Origin: Halomarina ordinaria
GTDB taxonomy: Archaea > Halobacteriota > Halobacteria > Halobacteriales > Haloarculaceae
Reading direction: 5' to 3'
NCBI RefSeq assembly: GCF_030553305.1
Contig: NZ_JARRAH010000003.1
Span: forward strand, 62,001-126,000
Length of the DNA: 64,000 bases
The translations under genes and the position numbers were made by a program. Numbering within the stretch: position 1 is the stretch's first letter; the number at the start of each line of letters is the position of its first letter. A model generated the notes under the pieces. It was not told the DNA's origin and did no database searches. It worked only from the letters and a program-made list of their open reading frames with translations. This document shows positions 34,326 through 42,599 of the stretch, piece by piece.

Positions 34326-35501
34326 CTACTCGTAGGTGTGGACGCTCCCGGTCTTGTTCGCCTCGACGTAGTCCCAGTCGTACTCGACGCCGAGTCCGGG
34401 GTCGTCGGGGACCGGCACCGTCCCGTCCTCGTCGACGGTGTCGAACATGTCGGAGTACGCACCCCGGTACACCGGCGGCTGGGTGTTCCGTGCCTCCGGG
34501 TGGACGAGCGCGAGTTCGTAGTAGTTCGCGTTGCGCGTGGCGGCGATACAGTGGCGCTGGGCGGGGCCGGGCGCGTGGAACTCGACGTCGAGGCCGAACC
34601 CCTCCGCGACGCGCGCTATCTTCATCGCGCCCGTGATACCGGCGTCGTACTCCGGGTCCGCGCGGACGAAGTCGGTCGCGTCGTTGGCGATGAAGTCCGT
34701 GTGCGGTTCGAGTCCCCTGACGTGTTCGGTCTGGAGGACCGGCGTGTCGATCATGTCGCGGAGCTTCCGATGGGCGTGCTGGGAGATGCCGCCGTCCCTG
34801 TAGGGGTCCTCGTACCAGAGGTAGTCGTACTCGTCGCACGCGCGACCGACCTTCAGCGCGTCCGCGAACGTCTCCAGTTCGCAGGCGGGGTCCGACATCA
34901 GGTCCATCTCGTCGCCCACCCGCTCGCCGACGGCGCGTATCGTCGCGACCTCCCGCTGGACGTCGCGCGCGTCGTCGCTCCCGCCCCACCCGTGTATCTT
35001 GAACCCGGGGTAGCCCGCCGCCAGACACTCCTCGGCGAAGTCGGCGTACGCTTCCGGCGAGTCCAGGCCGCCGTGGTCGTCGGCGTGGTAGGTCGAGGCG
35101 TACGCCGGGAGGCGCCTGCGGTACGTCCCGAGGAGTTCGTGGACCGGTGCGTCGTAGTACTTGCCCGCGAAGTCCCACAGGGCGATGTCGAGCGGTCCGA
35201 TGCCCATGCGGTCGTACTTCCTGAGCGCCCGCTTGACCTCGCTCCAGTGTCGCTCGCGGTCGAGCGGGTTCCTCCCGACGAGGTAGTCGGCGAACGTGTT
35301 GAGCTGCGCCGCCGCCGGGGAGTTCCCGCCGACGTACTCGCCGGTGATTCCCACGTCGGTGTGGACCTTCAGCGCGAACAGTTTCCGGTGGGTCGTCGTC
35401 CCCGGTTCGTACGCGAGGTTGAACCCGTTCCCGTCGGTGCCGACGTCCTCGAGCGGGTACCGGAACTCGGTGCTCTCGATTCGCGTGATTGTCGGTGCCA
35501 T
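34326..35501 (-). CDS. Enolase-superfamily (mandelate racemase-like) sugar-acid dehydratase 1
   Basis: A 391-residue enzyme of the mandelate racemase subgroup. The base motif is Lys168-x-His170 (FKIH), the metal ligands are Asp204, Glu231 and Glu259, and the His309 (FHAPGP) dyad completes the site. Enzymes of this type dehydrate aldonic acids to 2-keto-3-deoxy acids or racemise 2-hydroxy acids. The GTTTATTAGG box centred 27 bp upstream gives a leaderless ATG at 35501. Its catalytic motif differs from the second enolase gene at 42.6-43.8 kb, so the two likely act on different sugar acids. The exact substrate cannot be named. Confidence 0.9.
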   Translation of the reverse strand: MAPTITRIESTEFRYPLEDVGTDGNGFNLAYEPGTTTHRKLFALKVHTDVGITGEYVGGNSPAAAQLNTFADYLVGRNPLDRERHWSEVKRALRKYDRMGIGPLDIALWDFAGKYYDAPVHELLGTYRRRLPAYASTYHADDHGGLDSPEAYADFAEECLAAGYPGFKIHGWGGSDDARDVQREVATIRAVGERVGDEMDLMSDPACELETFADALKVGRACDEYDYLWYEDPYRDGGISQHAHRKLRDMIDTPVLQTEHVRGLEPHTDFIANDATDFVRADPEYDAGITGAMKIARVAEGFGLDVEFHAPGPAQRHCIAATRNANYYELALVHPEARNTQPPVYRGAYSDMFDTVDEDGTVPVPDDPGLGVEYDWDYVEANKTGSVHTYE

Positions 35502-35654
35502 ACCTCGGCCATCACGGTGGGTCCTAATAAACGCTGGTGGGTTCGCAGGCGTCGTCGTCCCCACGGGGGCTCGGCGGCGGGGTGTTCCCTCTTCGTCGAG
35601 ACGGAACGAGTCGAGCCCGTAGCTTTACCGTGTCGCAGCGAGAGCGTGTCACGC

Positions 35655-36398
35655 ATGAGCGACCACGCGCTCGAAGACAGTGCTGCGCTCGTGACGGGAG
35701 CCACCTCGGGAATCGGTCGGGCGACCGCCCTCCGACTGGCGGCCGCGGGAGCCGACGTCGCGCTCGCGGCCCGACGCGAGGAACGGCTCGAAGCCGTCGC
35801 CGAGGACGTCCGCGAGACGCACGACCGGGCGGCCATCGTCGTCCCGACCGACGTGCGTGACCGCGGGCAGGTGACGACGGCGGTCGACGAGACCGTCGAG
35901 GCGTTCGGCGGGCTGGACGTCGTCGTCGCCAACGCGGGCCTCGGCGTCGACGCCGACGTGGAGGACCTCTCCGTCGAGGAGTACGAACTGATGACCGACG
36001 TCAACGTCGACGGGATGTTCTACACCGCACAGGCCGCAGTGCCGCACCTCCGGGAGTCCGACGGTACCCTCGCCTTCGTCGGGAGCTTCGCCGGGAAACA
36101 CCCGCGGCCCGACGCTCCGGTGTACGCGGCGACGAAGTGGTGGACGCGCGGGTTCGCGCTGAGCCTCGCGGGCGCGGTCGGCGACGACGGCGTCGCCGTC
36201 ACCGTCGTCAACCCGACGGAGGTGCGGACGGAGTTCGGGTCGGAGTCGGGAGACGCCTTCGAGGAACGCTACGGCCCCGACGAGGCGTCCGAACCGGAGG
36301 ACGTGGCCGACGCCGTCGTCTTCGCCGCGAAACAGCGGCCGCCGAACTCCGTGAGCGAACTCGACCTCTACCGCCGGGACAAGTTCTCGCACTTCTGA
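35655..36398 (+). CDS. Short-chain dehydrogenase/reductase
   Basis: A 247-residue classical SDR with the cofactor loop TGATSGIG, NAG at residue 93-95, and the catalytic set Ser144, Tyr157 and Lys161 (YAATK). It is NAD(P)-dependent. The ATG at 35655 (MSDHALED) has AGCTTTACC about 30 bp upstream, and it is divergent from the first enolase gene. In this cluster it could oxidise a sugar or a 2-keto-3-deoxy acid; the family does not fix the substrate. Confidence 0.9.
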   Translation: MSDHALEDSAALVTGATSGIGRATALRLAAAGADVALAARREERLEAVAEDVRETHDRAAIVVPTDVRDRGQVTTAVDETVEAFGGLDVVVANAGLGVDADVEDLSVEEYELMTDVNVDGMFYTAQAAVPHLRESDGTLAFVGSFAGKHPRPDAPVYAATKWWTRGFALSLAGAVGDDGVAVTVVNPTEVRTEFGSESGDAFEERYGPDEASEPEDVADAVVFAAKQRPPNSVSELDLYRRDKFSHF

Positions 36399-36497
36399 CG
36401 GACGGGGCCGACGGCGGCACCTCGTGACCGCGACCGACCGCCGGCAACGTCGGCTCGAAGTCGAAGCTATACATACCCGTGCCGCGAGGCCCACACT

Positions 36498-37283
36498 ATG
36501 TCCGAAGGACCTGGACTGGCGCGCATCGACGAGGCCACCGCCCCGCTCGTGGGGACGTGGGCGTCGATTCCCGACCCGTCCGCGGTGGAACTGCTCGCGG
36601 GGCTGGGGTACGACTTCCTCGCGGTCGACCAGGAGCACTCCCCGATGTCGTACGAGACGATCGGGAACCTGCTCCGCGCGGTGGACGCCGCCCCCGGCGA
36701 GACGGAGTCGCTCGTCCGCGTCGCCGACGGCGACCCGACGACGCTGAAACGGACGCTCGACCTCGGCCCGTCGGCGGTGCTCGTCCCGATGGTCGAGACG
36801 GCCGAGCAGGCCGCCGAGGTCGTCGAGGCGTGTCGCTACCCGCCGGCCGGCCGGCGCGGACTCGGCGTCGCCCGCGCGTCCGACTACGGTCGCTCGCTCG
36901 CCGAACACGTCGAGACGGCCGACGACGCGGTCGTCCGGTACGTCCAGATCGAGACCGAGCGGGCCGTCGAGAACGCCGCGGAGATCGCCGCGGTGCCGGG
37001 CGTCGACGGCGTGTTCGTCGGCCCCGTCGACCTCTCGATGTCGATGGGCCGGTTCGGCGAGTGGGACGACGAGGAGTTCGTCGACGCGGTGGGCCACGTC
37101 GTCGACGCGGCCCGCGACGCCGGCGTCGCGGTGGGGACGCTCGCGACGAGCGCCGAGGAGCGCGAGGCGCGTCTCGCGTGGGACGTCGACTACCTCGTCG
37201 CCGGCGTGGACGTGGTGCACCTCGCCGAGAGCGCGGCGGCGGCGCTCGAGCACTCGCGAGCGGTGACCGACGGCGAGGAGTGA
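36498..37283 (+). CDS. HpcH/HpaI-family class II aldolase
   Basis: A 261-residue TIM-barrel aldolase. The histidine base lies in VDQEHSPMSYE, arginine in GRRGLG, and the metal site in QIETERAVEN and VGPVDLSMSMG. Relatives such as HpaI, RhmA and GarL cleave 2-keto-3-deoxy acids to pyruvate and an aldehyde. GCTATACATACC centred 27 bp upstream supports a leaderless ATG. Together with the DapA-type gene that converges on it, it offers an aldolase route beside the dehydratase route of this cluster. Confidence 0.92.
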   Translation: MSEGPGLARIDEATAPLVGTWASIPDPSAVELLAGLGYDFLAVDQEHSPMSYETIGNLLRAVDAAPGETESLVRVADGDPTTLKRTLDLGPSAVLVPMVETAEQAAEVVEACRYPPAGRRGLGVARASDYGRSLAEHVETADDAVVRYVQIETERAVENAAEIAAVPGVDGVFVGPVDLSMSMGRFGEWDDEEFVDAVGHVVDAARDAGVAVGTLATSAEEREARLAWDVDYLVAGVDVVHLAESAAAALEHSRAVTDGEE

Positions 37284-37296
37284 GTCCGTCTCGGCG

Positions 37297-38196
37297 CTAC
37301 TCCGTGGCGACGCCTTCGACGAGCGAGGCGATGTCGTCGCGCGCGTCGTCGTCGAGTTCGACGAGCGGCGGTCTGACCTCCTCACCGTCGAGGACGCCGC
37401 GGGCGCGCAGCGCGGTCTTCGTCGCCGGAGCGAACCCGTGGGCGACGCACTGCTGGAACAGCGGCGCGACGCGCTCCTCGTGAATCCGGCGGGCCGTCGC
37501 CACGTCGCCCGACCGGACCGCGCGGGTCGACGCAGCGAACGCCTCCGGAATCACGTTCGACAGCGCGTTGATGCCGCCGGCGGCGCCGAACACCAGCCCC
37601 GCGACGAGGTGGCTGTCGAACCCCTCGAACAGCTGGAACCGGTCGGGCGTCCGGCGCAGGAGTTCCGAGAAGTAGTTGAAGTCGCCGCTGGAGTCCTTCA
37701 GGCCGAGGACCCGGTCGTGGTCGGCGAGGGTGACCACCGTCTCGGGGGCGATGGGACGCCCGACGCAGGCGGGGATGTTGTAGAGGTACACCGGGAGGGC
37801 GGCGTCGTCGGCGACGGCGCGGACGAACGCCGCGTCGCCCGCGGGGTCGTTCGAGCCGTGGAAGTACGGGAGCGTGACGAGGGCGGCGTCGGCCCCGGCG
37901 TCGGCGGCCGTCTCGATTCGCGCGAGCGTCTCCGGGACGCTCGTCTCCGCCGCGCCCGCCATCACCGGCGCGCCCTCGGCGGCGTCGACCGTCGTCTCGA
38001 TGACCGCCCGGTACTCCGCGTCGTCGAGGCTCGCGAACTCGCCGGTCGTCCCGCAGGGGACGAGTCCGTCGACGCCACCCCCGAGGACGTGGTCGACGAG
38101 CCTCGCGAGTGCCTCGTGGTTCACCTCCCCGCCCTCGAACGGGGTGACGAGTGGACAGTGAGCGCCTTCGAACCGTCGTGCGACGTCTTCGGTCAT
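37297..38196 (-). CDS. DHDPS/NAL-family 2-keto-3-deoxy-sugar-acid aldolase
   Basis: A 299-residue class I aldolase. The Schiff-base lysine is Lys167 (GLKDSSGD), the tyrosine is Tyr139 (YLYNIP), and CGTTGEF at 48-54 is the family signature. Given the neighbours, 2-keto-3-deoxygluconate/galactonate-type cleavage is more likely than lysine biosynthesis. Start 38196 (MTEDVARR) has AACCTATAACT about 27 bp upstream; an earlier in-frame codon falls upstream of that promoter. Its end nearly touches the HpaI-type gene (13 bp). Confidence 0.9.
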   Translation of the reverse strand: MTEDVARRFEGAHCPLVTPFEGGEVNHEALARLVDHVLGGGVDGLVPCGTTGEFASLDDAEYRAVIETTVDAAEGAPVMAGAAETSVPETLARIETAADAGADAALVTLPYFHGSNDPAGDAAFVRAVADDAALPVYLYNIPACVGRPIAPETVVTLADHDRVLGLKDSSGDFNYFSELLRRTPDRFQLFEGFDSHLVAGLVFGAAGGINALSNVIPEAFAASTRAVRSGDVATARRIHEERVAPLFQQCVAHGFAPATKTALRARGVLDGEEVRPPLVELDDDARDDIASLVEGVATE

Positions 38197-38345
38197 GTAG
38201 GACTCTCCCCCGCGACGGTAGTTATAGGTTGGTACCTCGACGGGAGTCGTCGTCGCGTCCGTCGACACGGGTCGTGGTCGACACCCGGTGGTGTAGTGTG
38301 TCGAAGAGAAGTCGAGAGGGTCGACTCGGAGGCGGTGGCGCCGCG

Positions 38346-39785
38346 TCAGTAGGTGTCGTACACCGTCTTGCTGATGGTGTAGAAGTCGAGCGCCGCGTCG
38401 CCCTGTTCGCGGTACGTCTCGCTCGAGGAGTCCTTCACGCCGCCGAAGGGGACGTGCAGTTCGAGGCCCGTCGTCTTCTGGTTGATCTTGACGACGCCCG
38501 CCTCTATCTCGCGCACGAAGCGGTTCGCCTCGGTGTGGTCGTCGGTGACGACGCTCGCGGCGAGACCGTAGTCGACGTCGTTGGCGACCGCGAGCGCCTC
38601 GTCGAAGTCAGAGACCGGGATGACCGCGAGGACCGGCCCGAACACCTCCTCCTGGGCGAGACGCATCTCGGAGTCGACGTCGGAGAACACCGCGGGTTCG
38701 ACGAAGTGTCCCTCGCGGTCGAGCGCCGACCCGCCGTACTCGAGGGTGGCGCCCTCCCCCTGGGCGACGTCGACGTACTCGAGGGTGCTCTCCAGTTCGG
38801 ACTCGCTGACGTGCGGTCCCATGCCCGGGTCGTCGAGTCCGTGGCCGTGGTCGATCGACGCGGCGCGGTCGACGATAGCGTCGACGAACTCGTCGTACAC
38901 GTCCTCGTGGACGACGGCGCGGGAGGTCGCGGTACACGCCTGGCCGGTGACGCCGAACGCGCCGGCCGCGACGATGTCGGCCGCCTCCTCGGGGTCCGCG
39001 GTGCGTGAGACGACCGTCGGGTTCTTCCCGCCCATCTCGAGCTGGACACGCTTGCCGTCGGCCGTCGCGGTGTCGTAGACGGTGTTCCCGACGGCCGTGC
39101 TGCCGGTGAACGAGACGGCGTCGACCGCCTCGTGGCCGGCGAGGGTGTCACCGACCGCGCTCCCGGGGCCGGTGACGACGTTGAGGGCGCCGGCGGGGAG
39201 CCCCGCCTCCTCGAGCGCGCGCGCCATCTCGTGGACGACGCCGGGCGCGAGCGTGGCGGGCTTTATCACGACCGCGTTGCCCGTCGCCAGCGCCGGCGCG
39301 AGCTTCCAGGCGGGGATGGCGATGGGGTAGTTCCACGGCGTTATCAGCCCGACGACACCCAGCGGTTCGTTCGTCGTGTAGAGGTTCACGTCACGTGCGC
39401 TCGAACTCTTCACGGTCCCGCCGAGGTCGCTCGCCTTCGCGCCGTAGTAGTGGAAGATGTCGATCGCTCGCTGGACCTCGCCGCCCGCCTCGGTCCGGGT
39501 CTTGCCCTCCTCGCGGACGAGCAGTTCGGTCAGTTCGTCCCGGCGTCGCTCCAGCGTCGCCCCCGCCTGTCGGAGGATACGCCCGCGCTCGGGGGCCGGC
39601 GTCTCCCGCCACTCCTCGCTCGCGTCGCGCGCCGCCTCGATCGCCCGCTCCGTGTCCTCGGCGTCGGACTGCGGATACGTCGCGACGACCTCCCCGGGCG
39701 TCGCGGGGTCCGTCGTCTCGAACGTCTCGCCGGTGTGGGAGTCGGTCCACTCGCCGTCGACGTAGTTCAGTCGCTGGTCTGGCAT
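38346..39785 (-). CDS. NAD(P)-dependent aldehyde dehydrogenase (2,5-dioxovalerate type)
   Basis: A 479-residue aldehyde dehydrogenase. Catalytic residues are Glu250 (LEMGGKNP) and Cys284 (GQACTATS), with the WNYP Asn motif at residue 152. It closely follows the pattern of the haloarchaeal 2-oxoglutarate-semialdehyde (2,5-dioxopentanoate) dehydrogenase XacF that ends the oxidative pentose pathway. GAACTATGAG about 27 bp upstream supports the ATG at 39785. The divergent neighbour is a KdaD-type dehydratase that would make its substrate, so this assignment is well supported by context, though not proven. Confidence 0.88.
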   Translation of the reverse strand: MPDQRLNYVDGEWTDSHTGETFETTDPATPGEVVATYPQSDAEDTERAIEAARDASEEWRETPAPERGRILRQAGATLERRRDELTELLVREEGKTRTEAGGEVQRAIDIFHYYGAKASDLGGTVKSSSARDVNLYTTNEPLGVVGLITPWNYPIAIPAWKLAPALATGNAVVIKPATLAPGVVHEMARALEEAGLPAGALNVVTGPGSAVGDTLAGHEAVDAVSFTGSTAVGNTVYDTATADGKRVQLEMGGKNPTVVSRTADPEEAADIVAAGAFGVTGQACTATSRAVVHEDVYDEFVDAIVDRAASIDHGHGLDDPGMGPHVSESELESTLEYVDVAQGEGATLEYGGSALDREGHFVEPAVFSDVDSEMRLAQEEVFGPVLAVIPVSDFDEALAVANDVDYGLAASVVTDDHTEANRFVREIEAGVVKINQKTTGLELHVPFGGVKDSSSETYREQGDAALDFYTISKTVYDTY

Positions 39786-39894
39786 TCGTTTCAGCGTCGA
39801 CCCGTTCGCTCATAGTTCTTGTTGTACGGACGCCCGCGCCCCTCGACCCGTCCGGAGCCGAGAAGCTATAACGGGGCGAGACGTGGAGTCGCCC

Positions 39895-40761
39895 ATGCGG
39901 TACCAGCGCCTTTCGAGCGGTGACCAGTACAGGCTGATCGCCGTCGACGGAGAGACGGCGTACGATCTGACGGCAGTCAAACCCCGATTGAACGGGTTCG
40001 GACGGCTCGCGGCGGCGGCCGACGCCGTGGGCGTCGGTGTCGACGAGGTGGCCGAGGGGCTCACGGCCGAGGCACCGACCGTCGCTCCCGACGCGCTCGC
40101 CGACGGGACGCTCCCGGTGGTCCCAGAGGAGGTGTGGGCGGCGGGCGTCACCTACGAGATCAGCGAGGCGGCGCGCGAGGCCGAGAGCGGGATGCCGGAG
40201 ATGTACCTCGACGTGTACGAGGCCGAGCGCCCGGAGATATTCTTCAAGGCGACGCCGAGTCGGACCGTCGGCCCGGGCGAGGCGGTCGGTGTCCGGGGCG
40301 ACTCCGCGTGGAACGTCCCAGAACCGGAACTCGGCATCGTGCTCTACGACGGCTCGACGGTCGGGTACACCATCGGCAACGACGTGAGCAGCCGCGACAT
40401 CGAGGGGGAGAACCCGCTGTACCTCCCGCAGGCGAAGATATACGACCGGTGCTGTTCGCTCGGCCCCTGCGTCGCGTCCGCCTCGGAGGTCGGCGACCCC
40501 CACGAGCTCTCGATGTCGATGTCCATCACGCGCGACGGCGAGGTCCGCTACGACGACCGAACCTCGATCGGCGAGATGACCCGGACCTGCGACGAACTGG
40601 TCGAGTACTGGCGGGCCCACGACGTCGTCCCCGAACTCGGCGTCCTGCTCACCGGCACCTCGCTCGTCCCCGACGACGACTTCACGCTCCGGCCGGACGA
40701 CGAGGTCACCATCGCCATCGAGCGTATCGGCGAACTCACGAACCCGGTCGTCGAGGTGTGA
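39895..40761 (+). CDS. FAH-family 2-keto-3-deoxy-pentonate dehydratase
   Basis: A 288-residue fumarylacetoacetase-fold enzyme. Metal ligands Glu143 and Glu145 lie in WNVPEPELG, and segments GVTYEISEAAREAES and ERPEIFFKATPSRTVGPGE match archaeal 2-keto-3-deoxy-D-arabinonate/xylonate dehydratases. The product would be 2-oxoglutarate semialdehyde, oxidised by the divergent aldehyde dehydrogenase. GCTATAACG is centred 27 bp before the ATG at 39895, which decides that start over the in-frame ATG at 39883. An alternative role is a 2,4-diketo-3-deoxy acid hydrolase, as in bacterial rhamnose pathways. Confidence 0.87.
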   Translation: MRYQRLSSGDQYRLIAVDGETAYDLTAVKPRLNGFGRLAAAADAVGVGVDEVAEGLTAEAPTVAPDALADGTLPVVPEEVWAAGVTYEISEAAREAESGMPEMYLDVYEAERPEIFFKATPSRTVGPGEAVGVRGDSAWNVPEPELGIVLYDGSTVGYTIGNDVSSRDIEGENPLYLPQAKIYDRCCSLGPCVASASEVGDPHELSMSMSITRDGEVRYDDRTSIGEMTRTCDELVEYWRAHDVVPELGVLLTGTSLVPDDDFTLRPDDEVTIAIERIGELTNPVVEV

Positions 40762-40900
40762 GTCGGACACGGCGTCCCGGAGACGACGCGAAGGCCAGGA
40801 GTCGCTCGTCGCCGCGGTGCGGAGCGAGACGCGCTCTCCCGGACCTTTACACGCCACATAGGTGACAGACAATAATGAGAAAAAGTAAAGTACATTAACT

Positions 40901-42331
40901 ATGCATGTAGTCGTGATGTTCGGTACCACAGTGCTACAGGCGGGTGGACAGGCACCGCTCCTCGCGTTGTTCGCGGGAATCGTGACGATCGTCCTGCTGC
41001 TGGTCGTCCTCGACCTCCCGGCGTTCGTCTCGCTCGTGATCGCCGGCCTCGTGGTCGGGGTCGTCGCGCCGGCGATCCCGTTCGCGGACGTACCAGCCGA
41101 GTTCGCGACGGCCTTCGGGAACGGGATGGCCGGTATCGGTATCCCCATCCTGATGGCGGCGATCATCGGCAAGGCGATGGTCGAGAGCGGGGCGGCGAAT
41201 CGCATCGTCCGGGGGTTCACGAGCCTCTTCGGCGACGACAACACGGAGATCTCGCTGTTCAGCAGCAGTTTCGTCATGTCGATTCCGGTGTTCTTCGACA
41301 ACGTGTTCTACCTGCTCGCGCCGCTGGCGCGCGCGGCCCGGTCGCGGCAGGGGCAAAACTACACCCTGTTCATCGTCGCCGTCGGGGCCGCGGGGGTCGT
41401 CACGCACGGGTTCGTTCCGCCGACCCCCGGACCGCTCCTCGCGGTCGAGGAATTCGGCGCCAACCTGGGCGAGACGATTCTCATCGGGCTCATGGTCGGC
41501 CTGCCGACGGCACTCATCTCGGGGCTCGGCTACGGCTACTGGATCAACCGGCGGCTCGACATCCCGCTCCGGGACGCGATGGGCACGACCGTCGAGGAAC
41601 TCGACGAGCAGAACGAGGTCCCGACCAGCGCGCTCCCCGGCGTGTTCGAGTCGCTGTTGCCCATCCTGCTTGCGGTCCTCCTCGTCACCTCGAACACGTT
41701 CGTCACGACGTTCGAGGGCTCCGTAACGGCGTTCATCGGCGAGAGCGCCACGGCCACGCTGGTCAGCGTTACGACCTTCTTCGGCGACCCGAACCTCGCG
41801 CTGACGGTCGCCGCGATGGCGGCGGCGCTCACGTTCTACCGCGTGAGCGACCTCGACAGCGACACGTTCTCCGACGAACTCACCGACGCGCTCAAGAGCG
41901 GCGGTCACATCGCCGCCATCACTGCGGCCGGTGGGGCGTTCGGTGTGATGATCGAGGCCGCCGGCGCCGGCGAGTACATCGCGGGCAGTCTCGAGCAGGT
42001 CGGTCTCGGCCTACTCGTGACGGCGTGGCTGATCGCGGCGGGCGTCCGCCTCGTCCAGGGGTCGGCGACGGTCGCCATCGTCACCACCGCGGGGATCATG
42101 GCGCCGCTGGCGAGCGGTCTCGAGGTCAACCTCGCGTACCTGGTGATGTCCATCGGGGCGGGCGCGTCGTTCTGCTCGTGGTACAACGACAGCGGCTTCT
42201 GGATCGTCAAGGAGATCGGCGGCCTCACGCAGGCGGAGACGCTCAAGACGTGGACCGTCGCGACGATCCTCATCGGATTCAGCGGCCTGCTGAGCACACT
42301 GGCCTTCTCGTCGGTCCTCCCGATGGCCTGA
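40901..42331 (+). CDS. GntP-family gluconate/sugar-acid permease
   Basis: A 476-residue membrane protein with about twelve segments and GntP-type features such as GIGIPILMAAIIGKAM, SIPVFFDNVFYLLAPLAR, VTHGFVPPTPGP and SATVAIVTTAGIMAPL near the end. GntP proteins import gluconate and related sugar acids by proton symport. ATG 40916 (MFGTTVLQ) is an equally good start. The upstream region is AT-rich (ACAATAATGAG and others). Import of an aldonic acid would feed the dehydratases and aldolases on both sides. Confidence 0.92.
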   Translation: MHVVVMFGTTVLQAGGQAPLLALFAGIVTIVLLLVVLDLPAFVSLVIAGLVVGVVAPAIPFADVPAEFATAFGNGMAGIGIPILMAAIIGKAMVESGAANRIVRGFTSLFGDDNTEISLFSSSFVMSIPVFFDNVFYLLAPLARAARSRQGQNYTLFIVAVGAAGVVTHGFVPPTPGPLLAVEEFGANLGETILIGLMVGLPTALISGLGYGYWINRRLDIPLRDAMGTTVEELDEQNEVPTSALPGVFESLLPILLAVLLVTSNTFVTTFEGSVTAFIGESATATLVSVTTFFGDPNLALTVAAMAAALTFYRVSDLDSDTFSDELTDALKSGGHIAAITAAGGAFGVMIEAAGAGEYIAGSLEQVGLGLLVTAWLIAAGVRLVQGSATVAIVTTAGIMAPLASGLEVNLAYLVMSIGAGASFCSWYNDSGFWIVKEIGGLTQAETLKTWTVATILIGFSGLLSTLAFSSVLPMA

Positions 42332-42344
42332 AGACGGTCTCACC

Positions 42345-42357
42345 GCTCCGGTTTTTT
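42345..42357 (+). terminator. Oligo-T terminator of the permease gene
   Basis: GCTCCGGTTTTTT lies about 15 bp after the permease stop codon. A run of six T after a GC-rich segment is the usual archaeal termination signal. Confidence 0.45.
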
Positions 42358-42472
42358 CGAACGTGTGGTCGACCACGGGCAGTCACTCGCTCGATTCGAC
42401 GACACGTGGCGACGGCACCCGACTGGGTGGTCGACGGCTCGATACGAGGGGGCGGCGTCCCGGTTCTGCACC

Positions 42473-42599
42473 CGACGTCGGCTACGCCTCGTCGAACAGC
42501 GCGGGACAACCCTCCCGCTGGCTCGACGTCGGCTACGCCTCGTCGAACAGCGCGGGACAACCTCCCGCTGGCTCGACGTCGGCTACGCCTCGTCGAACA
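42473..42599 (-). repeat. Tandem repeat of the 3' end of the second enolase gene
   Basis: Two units of 51 and 50 bp (starting 42473 and 42524) precede a third partial copy (42574-42599) that is the real end of the enolase gene. On the minus strand each copy reads TTCGACGAGGCGTAG, so the last codons FDEA and the stop are present three times. The spacer of each full unit contains GCGGGA and TCCCGC arms around a loop of 5 or 6 bases, a small hairpin. The two full units differ by one C. Confidence 0.9.

Noticed and set aside
42473-42599. CRISPR array
   Set aside because: The units are joined directly with no unique spacers between repeats and match the end of a neighbouring gene.
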